Origin: Liolophura sinensis
Taxonomy: Eukaryota > Mollusca > Polyplacophora > Chitonida > Chitonidae
DNA length: 64,000 nucleotides
Direction of reading: 5' to 3'
Assembly (NCBI RefSeq): GCF_032854445.1
Contig: NC_088302.1
Span: forward strand, 52,048,046-52,112,045
In this document: in pieces, positions 1 to 11,015 of the stretch
Layout of the letters: each line of letters opens with the position of its first letter
How positions within the stretch are numbered: the first letter of the stretch is position 1
Notes under the pieces: generated by a model
Seen by the model: only the letters and a program-made list of their open reading frames with translations
Told to the model about the DNA's origin: nothing
Database searches by the model: none
Program-made: the position numbers and the translations under genes

Positions 1-3000
1 TGAGCTGAGTGCCCAAGAAGAGAGAAAGGCCTATGAGGAAGAGCTGAACAGCCTGAAACAAGCTCAGATTGAGAAAGAGAAGCAGTTTGCTGAGTCTGTG
101 AGAAACCTCACTCAAAAGGAAACAAAGGTAGGAAACCCCTCCATCTCTTTTTCCTACCTCACTTTACTGCACACTTCAAACCATGCAGTGAAATTCAACA
201 TAGTGTACATTTATTTTTTTATTTCATTATAAAGTATTATGGTTACAGGAAACCGGGTAGAGAACAAAGTGTACATGTGTTCTATATTGTGTATTGAAGT
301 CTTTATGAAATGCAATTAGAAGTTTTAGATAGCAAAATACTAAAATTTAAAAAATGATTAAGGGTAAAATGTCTTTGACTTGTGTGGATATATGTGTGCA
401 TACATGTGCTTGAGGTTTAGTTTGACTGCTAATGATGTAGCTTTTCACAGCAACCATGACAAGGACATTTTCTTATTTAGATACAGGGCGAGTTTAAATC
501 AAGTGAGGAAAAACTGAAAGCAGTTGAAAACAAGCTTAAGTTGAAAGGAGAGAATGCAACAAAGCTTCAACAGCAACTTGAGGAGCTGAAGGCTGATTAT
601 GAGAAGCGCCTGCAGGCCAGCATCAATGAGCTAGAGACGGAGAGGGCGGGGGTGGAGACCTACCGTAAAAAGTTTGAGGCTCTGGAGAGCCAGTTCACCC
701 CTCTGAAGAAAAAAATGTTACAAGAAGAACAGAACCACAAGAAACTCAGTGAGTAAATTCTTTTGTTTAATATGGAATAAAATATTGGTCATCATTTTGT
801 ACGCAGAAAAAAGAACATGCACATGAAAAACTTCAAAATGATTTTTATTTGAAATGAATGGATGCAAGTTGATCAGATCCAGTATTACACCTGCAGCTTT
901 TTCAGCCTGGCTGGTGGGGTCAGGGTGGTTTTCACTGGGAGCCATTCTTCTTCCTCCACACATACATTAAACCTCCACCTCCACCATTTTAGCAAACATG
1001 TATGTTTATTGATGAAATGTGCACATGAATTAGTGCAAGTATATATAACTGATTGGTGTGCATATGCTACAGTCCAGGAGAACCGATCCCTGGAAGTGCA
1101 ACTGGCCCATGCCAACAGGCAGGTCAAACAGTACAAGTCTGAGCTGGACAAGGCTGGACGGGCACTACTTGGAGAGAAAGAGACAGGACAAACTAAGAAC
1201 AGTACTTCCTCAGGTGAGCTTGAATACTTAAATGTGTTCCGGGTTTCGTTCCTGGTTGTGTTTGCAAGATTTAAGGCCTGGTTAATGGGTTATTGATAGT
1301 GTTTCATCTGTTGCATGTATTTTTATTGCTGTAATAGGCTATTTGGCTATGATCCGCCGAATAAAAAATGATGTTACCAAACTGACTTCATATATCCTGT
1401 AAGCCTCGTCAGTAATGGACTCTACTGGTCATCATCTTGAATGCAAACTTTAAAATAACATTGACTGACTGAAGAACATACATTGTTTCAACTATCGAAA
1501 CAATTCAGTGTTTTGTGTATCGGTCTAAAAATGTAACATGATTTGAAATATTTGGTAAGTAATTCTATTCTGTTCCCTGTTCTTCCTCCAGCTTTACTAC
1601 TCCATTCCCTGTTCTCTGTCCATCCTCCAGCTTTACTACTGTATTCCCTGTTCTCTGTCCATCCTCCAGCTTTACTACTGTATCCCGTTCTCTGTTCATC
1701 CTCCAGCTTTACTACTGTATTCCCTGTTCTCTGTCCATCCTCCAGCTTTACTACTGTATTCCCTGTTCTCTGTCCATCCTCCAGCTTTACTACTGTATCC
1801 CGTTCTCTGTTCTTCCTCCAGCTTTACTACTCCATTCCCTGTTCTCTGTCCATCCTCCAGCTTTACTAGTCCATTCCCTGTTCTCTGTTCATCCTCCAGC
1901 TTTACTACTGTATTCCCTGTTCTCTGTCCATCCTCCAGCTTTACTACTGTATCCCGTTCTCTGTTCATCCTCCAGCTTTACTACTGTATTCCCTGTTCTC
2001 TGTCCATCCTCCAGCTTTACTACTGTATTCCCTGTTCTCTGTCCATCCTCCAGCTTTACTACTTTATTCCCTGTTCTCTGTTCATGCTCCAGCTTTACTA
2101 CTGTATTCCCTGTTCTCTATTCATCCTCCAGCTTTTCTACTCTATTCCCTGTTCTCTGTCCATCTGCCAGCTTTACTAGTCCATTCCCTGTTCTCTGTTC
2201 ATCCTCCAGCTTTACTACTGTATTCCCTGTTCTCTGTTCATCCTCCAGCTTTACTACTGTATTCCCTGTTCTCTGTCCATCCTCCAGCTTTACTACTGTA
2301 TTCCCTGTTTTCTGTCCATCCTCCAGCTTTACTACTGTATTCCCTGTTCTCTGTCCATCCGCCAGCTTTACTACTCTATTCCCTGTTCTCTGTCCATCCA
2401 CCAGCTTCACTACTCTATTCCCTGTTCTCTGTTCATCCTCCAGCTTTACTACCCTATTCCTTGTTTTCTGTCCATCCGCCAGCTTTACTACTGTATCCCA
2501 TTCTCTGTTCATCCTCCAGGTTTACTACTGTGTTCCCTGCTCTCTGTCCATCCTCCAGCTTTACTACTCTATTCCCTGTTTTCTGTCCATGTTCTCTGTT
2601 TTTATATCCTTCCCTCACCGAGACTTCTTTTTTTCTCTCGACAGAGGACAGTATTTTTGATGACTCACTGGATGCAGCCTCTGTTCACAATAAGCGTCAC
2701 TCCTCACCCCATCCTAACCGACCCAAACCTGCATCACCCTACTTCCTGCGCTCCAGACACGATTCTACCAGCTCTGCCCTCAGCATGAACAAACTGACGT
2801 CTGGGGACAACATTTCTGTGTCAGGGTAAGTCAGCCACCTACTGTTTTGATTATTGATTCAGGTGGACATTTCCCATGATATGAAGTACGCTTTGTGTGA
2901 AAGATCTCAAACTAGTACTAAACCCTGAAATTTCAGTCCTAGATTTTTTTTTATGCAGTAAAGCCTTATGATTCCAATGTCTTTGTTCACCGACCCAGTA

Positions 3001-6000
3001 CATTCATTGCCATTCAAATCCTAGTTTAAGAAACGGCTTGGGGAGGTATATGTATGTTCAGGACAAATAAAGAATGAACCTTTCTAGTAAGGTAGAGTGA
3101 ATTAACAAAAGTTGGAAGGTAGATAAAAAAACATGGGCATTAACAAAGGGTAAAAAATGCCTGAAACACAGGTGCCTTGTAATGTCATGCAAACAAATAT
3201 GACTATGAGAACATTATTTTAAGTAGGTTCTTTTTTTTTTTCTTTTTTTTTTTGGAGACGTTATCCATTACTGGAATGCTGGATGTGTGCGTTTGTGGCT
3301 GTCACCCATGAGTTTCATCCCTGCATACAACATATGCAAATTATCAGCAGCTGTATCTGTTGTTATGGCAAAATTGCTCCATAAAGAGTTTTAATTTGTT
3401 TCGAAATTGGAAAGTATCCAATGATTATACTCCACCTTCTGCTGTGTGGTCACAGTCCAGCAACAGATGATAACGGGTGCTTGGGGCCAATATGACAACC
3501 TATTCACTCACACTCAAATTAATAAATAAAACCCTCTAGATCACATTAAATGACATGAATAACTGTAACATTCATAAATGTCAAGTATTTACTGGTTGTT
3601 CTTGCTGTGCTAATATAAACAAGTGGCTAAAAGGCATATTCCCCATTACCTAGGTGTAGTTGACATACATGTAAGAGATACAATCACCACTAATCAAGTA
3701 ATCATGATGACAGCAGTAGCTTTTACATACTATACACTCCTGTGTCAATTGGAAAGTAGCAGCGATATTAAAACAGTTGGTGTTGGGGGAGGGTGGGATG
3801 GGTCATTTTGTGTGATGGTTTTAATCTAACTTTTATTGTGTAAAACAGTGTCAGTGTTTTCCATTAAACGGTTCCAGTCTAATCTTGAAACCATTCTTTC
3901 GTAAATTTAGAATAACATTGGGGCAGAGCGTAAAGGCAGAACTTAAATCATGGCCATTCTTTCATACAAAAATTGTTACCATACATAATGAATTTCCTAA
4001 TATTTTAAATTGTTTATGAAAACAGCCTCACCAGTCTCTCCATTTGGTTTCCAACTTATACAACCAAATATTGTATGGTTTTGGTGCCCCTTGTCCCTTC
4101 CACCCAAAATTCTACAGGTCATCTCATCACCACCTCCCACCTCTTTTTTTTTCCCCCTGTTAATTAAAATGTTCTATATGCAGATGTTTCAAGTGATTCG
4201 TGTTTTCTACACTCCTTTGGCTAACACCTTTATTTTCAAAATGTCATATTCTACTAAAGTGATCAGCACTAGTGCAATTTAGCAAGCAGTGTTTGCAGAT
4301 TTCTGACTCTCCTCTGCCCCTTTACAAACAGCACAACTTTATTTATTTTAATTCATTTGTCATCCCCAAGACTTTTGTTTTTCTTTTTTGTTCACGGAGA
4401 AGATGTCCTTAAATACCAAGATGCACATGAAGACAAAAAAAATGGTCTATACTTGAATCATATTAAAATTTGTTTAAAGGTACATTTAATAAGTCATAAA
4501 ATGCATTGTGAAATTTGAAAACAAACTTTGTTCATCCAAATACTGGTAATAGATTTATGGCATAGATAAAATCAATAGATAGAGTAAGGTATTTAGATCT
4601 TCATGATACATGATTAGTTTTAACTTAACAGCCATGTAAACCATAATGGGATTTATAATATCATTTCTTTCCCACAATGACAGTGGTAGCTCACAGCTTA
4701 TCTACTTGGCAGCTTACCGCTGGTTGGGTTTTATTTGATCATTTTTACATGCTGTGCAATAAACTTTTGAAGGTTATCCATCAATCCACAGTTTTCTCAG
4801 CTTTTTTTATTACCCCTGCTGCTTTAATCTCCTTGGAAAGTCAACAGAAAGTTATTAAGCCAGAGCGGTGTGATTGTAACTGATCTGATAATAGAAGAAC
4901 AGTTCAATTCCTTATGCCAGCCCCCAACCTCCTTATGTCACTGTACTTTCCCTGCTGAGCCGGAATCACCTCCCAAATTCCCCCCCCCCCCCCCTCCTAC
5001 TGACACTTTGAGATGGGTCAGTCAAAGCCAACCATTATAACGCACTTCACTACCTGCTGCTCCCCCTGTTGAGCTAAGTGTGCTTATGAGCTAGTAGATA
5101 CAACTTCTTAGACCTACCTGTATATAACCCTGACCATAGCATACCTATCAGTCAAAACTCAGTCCACCACAGCAGTGACAGCATAACTGACAAACTGAAA
5201 GTTCAGAGGTGCAAAGCCTGTTGCCACTCTAGGAATATTAGAACCAAAAGAATTTCTGGATAAGATTAAGCAAAGTGGTTAACTTGAGTAATCACCCCAC
5301 AGTTTTGTACTGCACTAGAATTCTGCCAGAATGCCTAACATTAAGCTATTTATCTATGCCCAGTTCACAGGACGATACTGGTAAGTCGCTCAGATTAGCC
5401 TCAAATGTTGATTTTGTTATTTGTTTCTGCTTTTTTCTGAAAATAGTACTTCAGAAAAATATCAGTAGTGTTGTATTGTTTTAGAAGAAATGGCCATGTG
5501 CAGAAAACAGTAGGTCACCTATACTGGTCAGGTGTTCTTTATAATCAACATATATTCAGACAGTTTTGCATTCCATTCCAAGTTTTGCTAATACACCTCA
5601 GGGCAAGAGTCAGTCATCATCAGTTGTGTGGACAGGCCACCCAATGCAGTCACGAGGGAACACGAACAGCCAGTCTTTACAGTCTCTGGCCTCCCTCAAC
5701 AGCAGTCTGATGAGTACCATCAGTACAGAGTCCACACGTTCAGCCAGCATACCAAGTAAGTCACAAGCCCTGTTAACGTTATATACAACATGGGCCTGCT
5801 CGCACAAAGCCCTCTGAACGTTAAGAGCATGTAACTGTCATGACAACCAGCACTGTAGGTATTACGTCCCTATGGTATTTACGTGCTATTAACTTCAAAA
5901 GGGCTTCATGCAAGTGGACCTATGCGTCTGAAACAGTCCGGCAGTCTGATCAATCTTTACTGGCACTAATTATTTTACCTTCTGAAACAAGGCTGATTTG

Positions 6001-9000
6001 GTGAAACTATGTACATGTATTAAGGGTAATACATTGCAGGACATCCAGTTTGCTGTCTAACACGATGAATGTTTGTATGTAGACCTATGAGAGACACAAG
6101 TTCATGGGAGTTCAAGTGGGGGCACTTACAGGAAGTTGGTGTTAGAACCCTGGCGGTATGGCCGAATGTAGCGTTTTCTACTCCAACTTCTGATATATGC
6201 GCAAGTGCCCCCATGCTGAACTCTTGTGAACTTGTGTCTCTCCCATGCCCTATATGATGTGGTTTTGTTGGCACAGCCTCTGGGCACTTTAGCTCATGTC
6301 CCTTATCAGCCAGGTGAAAAATAACATGGACAGGTGTAGGGAAATGGCCAACTGTTGATGTTTAAGTATACTTGATAAAAACTAGATGTATCTACACAGC
6401 AAGCTAAAATTTTAATGCTTTGGTTTTTATGGCTGAAGTATTTTTTTTTTTTTTGTATATACTTGTACTTCAGTGTAAAGATTCAGTCATGCTGTTTAAG
6501 CATGATTTGGACATCTTTAAAGGAGAAGAAAATTTTTTAAAATGACACTATGGGCTGAAAATAGCATATTTTTCTATCTGGTGGTGCCTGCTGCATAATT
6601 TTGTGATAATTTTTTCCTCGCCACACACGTAAAGCCTGAAAATGACAAAGTTGACATAAATCGCTGAGTCCATCGCATCCTCCATCTTTAACAATCTGTA
6701 ATTTACGCTGGGGGTGTGTTGACTCTCAGCCAATGAGAGTCGTTAAAACTGCGAGTGTTTGTGTAAACTCGAAACCTATGTCCAACATTCCGGTTTCCCC
6801 GATTGTCAAGCGCTACTTTCTGGGAAGAAGAGTTCTACCGGAAATGTAGACCACAAAGTTAGTACATCTTTTGGCCCTCCTGTCAGATACTTTTATGATG
6901 TGATACATGAAAACTAATCAGTGGTATATTATATAAATCTAGTTTCATAATCATACTTGTTTTATTCCTCCAGGAGGTGCTGGCAGCCTGTTTTCTTGTG
7001 AAGATGAAGAAGAAACTGGTATTGAATATGAGTGGAACAGACTGGATGAACTCCAGCGCAGGAACACCTTGTGTTTGCCACACCTCAAGTCTTGCTACCC
7101 ATTAGAAACTCAGGCTGGAGATCCCAACGAAAACACCATCCGGGGACAACCTTCAGAGCTTACCTCTAGCCAATCAAACGTGAGCATTCGCAAACGACGA
7201 ACAGAAGGCAATGGCGAACAGGAATTCAGTGTAGGAAGCAGAAAATTGGTGAGGGCAAGAATGTTGGCTAAGCTTTCAAAGCAAACAATCACAGAAAGAT
7301 ACAGGGGGAAAAAAGAATTAGCTCTAACATAATAGGTCCTGACCAACTGTGTCACTGAAGTGAGCCTTTCCTTGCTCATCTACAGGTTTTTGCTTAGAAA
7401 AGATTTTAGGTGCATTGGAATGAGCTGTAGTTTCAAGGTTAAATCTCGTCTATCTTAATTCTTCAACCTTTTCAACCTCCTTTGCAACCAATAGTTTATA
7501 ACACATTCTGAGAGAGGTATGTAGTGTAGTGAAAATAATTTGCACAGTTTTATGAAGCTTGCATCTTTAATGACACAAACAAATCAGTTTAGCATCATTC
7601 TCATGATAAATTATATATACAAATCCCATTGAAATGAATGCTTTAGTAGTTGAAAAGGTTGAAGTTCTACAGTATGTAGAACTCCTCACCAGTCTTAATG
7701 CATGTTTACACACATCTTAATGTTAATAGAAAAACCTGAACAAATTTCTGTACACATCCCAAATATTTGTCCTGTTATGTATTCTATTCAGGGGCCGGTA
7801 AGTCAAACTAACTAAGGTTCTATTCATATAACTGGGTATGTACATGTGTTCTGTTAAGAAAGTTTTTGTTTAATAGAATGGGTTTCTTTTTTGTGTTTTC
7901 TTTAACCCACTGATTCCTTATTATTTTCCTTTTTTGTGTGTGTTGTTTTGTTTTTTTTTGTTAATTTTATTCTTTTTGTTTGTTTTGTTTTCATCTATTT
8001 TCCTTTTAGTGCTAACTTGCCCAATTTTATTGCATCACTTACCAATTATTAAGGCCATATGATGCATGAATTTTGAAAAAAAAAATTAAATTTATTTTTA
8101 ATGTCGAAAAGGAAAAAATTTTACTTTTATCATAAGCCATAACAGTTTTATGAGGTTTGGTTGGATATCACAAACCAAATGAGCAAAGGACACATGGCAT
8201 TTCATATTGTTATAAATATTTTTTGATTAAAGTAATGAAAGATAATTGTCTTGTTGTACAGGCACGACACAGCACAGCTAACATTATGCAGCCTCCATCT
8301 ACCACACCAGCAGAGACCTACAACAGGGGATAAAGTACTCCGAAAAATCCCCAAGAAGATCAGCTCGGCGCAAGGTCTAAGTCTGCTGGTACACCTGTTG
8401 TATCGCAGGATGACCGTGAAAACCAACCAGATCTTGCTGTGGTGAGTTCTCACCAAGTTGGTTTAAAATGTCCCATCACTGAGGGCAGGTTTCATAAAGG
8501 GCACACAAACTTATGTTCATGTAACAACTCATAGCAACTGACAGTGTAGACATTGAAGGCACCATTACAGCTAGGCGATCGTAATGATAAGATTGCTCCA
8601 TGACTGCCACGTCCTTACATTTGATATAAAACTATTTATTTATTTAAATAGTGTTTAATGCCATACCGACGAATTTCCTCTGAGTTATGTATAACAGTGT
8701 TCTTTAAAATTCTTTGTTAAATCATGTTAAAACATTTTGACTTTGGTCACTTCAGTTTTACTTATTCTACAGTCTCCCACACAGTTGTGTATTCCTGTTA
8801 ACACATTTTACATTAATTCTGTTTCCAGATCCAAGACGTGAGAGTATCCGCCTTCAACATCGACAACACACCCAAAGCACTGCGTAGAGGCCTCAAGAGA
8901 CACAGACTGGTTTCGTACGAATATTTGCAGCTAGCAGAAACTCACAAGTTAGTAACTCATAAATCTGTTTGAATCCTCTAATATCTGTGCTTCATCGCAG

Positions 9001-10673
9001 TCATTGATTGATTTAAGTGGGAAATCAGATAAGTGTACATCTTCCCGATCTATGACTGATTTAAGTGAAAAATCTAAAATGTGTACGTCCTCTCAATCTA
9101 AGGACGATATATGTGTGGCATCTAATCCTTGTACATTTTCCCAATCCATGACTGATTTAAGTTTAAAAATCTAACATATCTACATCGTTTCAAAGTGAGG
9201 CAAATTTTAGTGAGAAATCCAACAGGTGCAGATTATCCCAATCTGGTGTTCTTACACCATCCAGGTCTGTGAGTGATTTAAGCTACAAATCTCCACCAAC
9301 ATGCAGCGAGTTAGGCACTGTCACAAAGTTAACTCCAGGTAGGATCAAAAATACATTCTCACTGAAGCTTACACAAACACCAACTGCACCAGACAGTGGG
9401 CATCCGCAGGTCACACCTGTCCAAGCCTCAATTCAGCAAACGTTTGTCCACTTTTTACCATGACACCGCCTCCACCACATGTACCAAAACTGTCTCCTGC
9501 TGAACAACCGATTCCACGCATGTCAGAGGCAACGACAACCATTACCAGCAACACTAGACAGTGCAGTCCTCAGCAAAACACTGATACAAACATTGATTGT
9601 ACTGTTTCTGTCACTCAAGGCTACAGCAGTGAAAAAGGTGACTCCATGATTGGCAGCAAGAGCGAACACAACAACACCATCGTTGGTAACATTGAACAGT
9701 CTATTTCTGACACTAAAGGCAACAAGGGTAAACACAGCAACACTACTATTGGCAATAGCACACAGACTGGTTCTGACACTCAAGGCAACAAGAACGAACA
9801 CAGCAAGAGTGTGTTTTGGTAACATCGAACAGGCTGACACTGAAAGCAACAGGGACAAACACATAGGACAAACTGGTTCAAAACACTGTTGGAAATAATG
9901 AGGACACTCTCTGACAAACAGACTGTTTCGGAAGCTAAAACCAGGAAGGATAAACCGATGGGTAGCTTGACAAGCAAAAGCAAGCAGACCACTCCTAATA
10001 TCAGTAAGAGAAAATTGGCAGAATATCTTGACACACAATCATAAGCAGGGCAAGTCAAGGCAAGCCCCCTGTCCCAAATGCAAAAATCTGCAAGACTAAC
10101 CATACAGAGCACATGACAGATAAAGGCAGCCAGAGCAATCCCACACAAACCAGTAAGCCAAATGGCCAGAGGAACATTATCCTTACGCGCCCACACAAAG
10201 TTCTCGGCACGAAGACAGTGCCAAGCAGACAAGGACAACAAAAGAAATCTTTTGGACAAAGCACAAACCACTGAGCCACCCACCCACAGTGGCACAAGCC
10301 CCACGCCCCAACAAAGAGTTCCCAGCACCCAAGACTGTGCCAAGTAACGAAAAAGACAACCAAGGCAATTTTGTAGATAAAGCACAAACCAGTAAGCCAC
10401 CCACCCAAAGTGGCACTAGCTTCACGCACCCACACAAAGTTCCTAGCATCAAGTCCATGCCAAGCAGCCAACTCGACAGCCACTGTAGTCTTGTATATGA
10501 GGCACGAACCAGCAAAAGTACCCAAGAATTGAAACACTTTTGGGATTCTCTTTTAGGCCAAATCTTCAAGGCCGCAATCAAAACCCCCATAAACTCAAAA
10601 CTGACGGGGTTTCTGCAGAGCAAAACAGAGTCTTTACTTACGTAGCCTGTTGTCGTCAAGCTCAAAGCAATGA
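1..10673 (+). CDS. NUMA1: NUMA1 C-terminal half, duplicate copy, partial and frameshifted near the end
   Basis: Exons by comparison with the second copy are 1-127 (partial), 481-748, 1073-1213, 2645-2825, 5583-5755, 6974-7248, 8262-8441 and 8829-10673. The first six read cleanly: a coiled coil ending in ...NHKKL, the Ser-rich exon with EDSIFDDSLDAA, and the LGN-binding exon with RRNTLCLPHLKSC. The exon at 8262 has lost bases (for example GGGGATAAAGT where the other copy has GGGGATAAAAGT). The last exon has net insertions (for example TGTTTTGG for TGTTTGG), so its frame is broken several times. These changes sit in short homopolymers and look like sequencing error, not gene decay. The last exon keeps 267 bp of coding sequence absent from the other copy. 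Use the copy at 10998-29001 as the reference gene model. Confidence 0.85.
1568..2603. repeat. 39-bp intronic minisatellite, first copy (about 26 units)
   Basis: Units contain CTGTCCATCCTCCAGCTTTA and end in CTACTGTATTCCC. They fill most of the intron between 1213 and 2645. The unit length is a multiple of three and lacks stops in several frames, so it makes long false reading frames on both strands; these are not genes. The array is about two units longer than its partner at 20263-21221. Confidence 0.92.
6089..6242. mobile_element. Fold-back (inverted repeat) element in a NUMA1 intron, first copy
   Basis: The left arm starts GAGAGACACAAGTTCATGGG and the right arm ends GAACTTGTGTCTCTC, its reverse complement. 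The arms are about 60 bp and include GTGGGGGCACTT facing AAGTGCCCCC. They surround a short centre near CCCTGGCGGTATGG. No protein is encoded. It is likely a non-autonomous fold-back or MITE-like element; I see no clear target-site duplication. Confidence 0.6.
9523..9792 (+). other. 267-bp in-frame coding segment present only in this NUMA1 copy
   Basis: After the shared proline-rich stretch ending PIPRM, this copy has 90 codons (SEATTTITSN... to ...SDTQGNK) before NEHSKS. The second copy has a single Trp codon there (28128-28133), so the difference is 267 bp and keeps the frame. The segment holds degenerate repeats of the type (D/E)TxGNKxxHSxTxxGN, which continue into the shared sequence. Gain or loss of repeat units between alleles is a likely origin. 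Confidence 0.8.
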
Positions 10674-10797
10674 GTTTATGATGAACGATCAGATTCCCCA
10701 CATTGAGGCCTTGTCCTGCCTCATATACATGTAGGTAGTAGATGTCATACTCAACCACACAGTAAGACAGCTTCACTGTCAGTCAACCAAATCAAAA

Positions 10798-10997
10798 NNN
10801 NNNNNNNNNNNNNNNNNNNNNNNNNNNNNNNNNNNNNNNNNNNNNNNNNNNNNNNNNNNNNNNNNNNNNNNNNNNNNNNNNNNNNNNNNNNNNNNNNNNN
10901 NNNNNNNNNNNNNNNNNNNNNNNNNNNNNNNNNNNNNNNNNNNNNNNNNNNNNNNNNNNNNNNNNNNNNNNNNNNNNNNNNNNNNNNNNNNNNNNNN
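10798..10997. other. Assembly gap, 200 N
   Basis: Exactly 200 undetermined bases join the duplicate NUMA1 block to the main NUMA1 contig. The round length suggests a placeholder of unknown true size. The left contig stops inside an A homopolymer (A17 in the other copy at 29123-29139). The right contig starts inside a coiled-coil exon. Confidence 0.99.
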
Positions 10998-11015
10998 ATG
11001 CCTTGAAGAGTAAAG
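10998..11015 (+). CDS. NUMA1: NUMA1 exon fragment at gap edge
   Basis: The last 18 bases of an exon cut by the N gap read as ALKSK in the frame set by the next exon, followed by the donor GTTAGT. It ends in phase 1, matching the exon at 11541. Confidence 0.55.

Larger units (their letters stand above)
1..10797 (+). repeat. Second assembly copy of the NUMA1 3' half (likely uncollapsed haplotype)
   Basis: This block aligns along its whole length, introns included, with 18699-29127. The offset is 18697 at the start, 18695 through the first exons, 18619 after the intronic minisatellite, about 18621 near 7000 and 18329 at the end. Differences are scattered single-base indels, a two-unit change in the 39-bp minisatellite, and one 267-bp coding indel. 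The block starts 12 bases inside an exon. It ends in CAAAA directly before the N gap, at the point where the other copy has a run of 17 A. Intron identity argues against an old gene duplication. An uncollapsed allele placed upstream of its partner is the simplest reading. Confidence 0.9.

Noticed and set aside
1543-2512. Long open frames on both strands within the 39-bp repeat
   Set aside because: They arise because the repeat period is divisible by three and the unit lacks stops. There are no domains, and the same happens at 20238-20663.
6517-6870. Possible TTAA-flanked MITE starting TTTAAAGGAGAAG
   Set aside because: I could not find a matching inverted end near 6870, so the boundary is unsupported. 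It is present in both NUMA1 copies only through the assembly duplication.
9523-10776. Several minus-strand frames of 100-200 codons opposite the NUMA1 last exon (also 28035-28952)
   Set aside because: They are antisense shadows of the Ser/Thr/Lys-rich coding strand, rich in Cys, Leu and Phe. No splice or start context.
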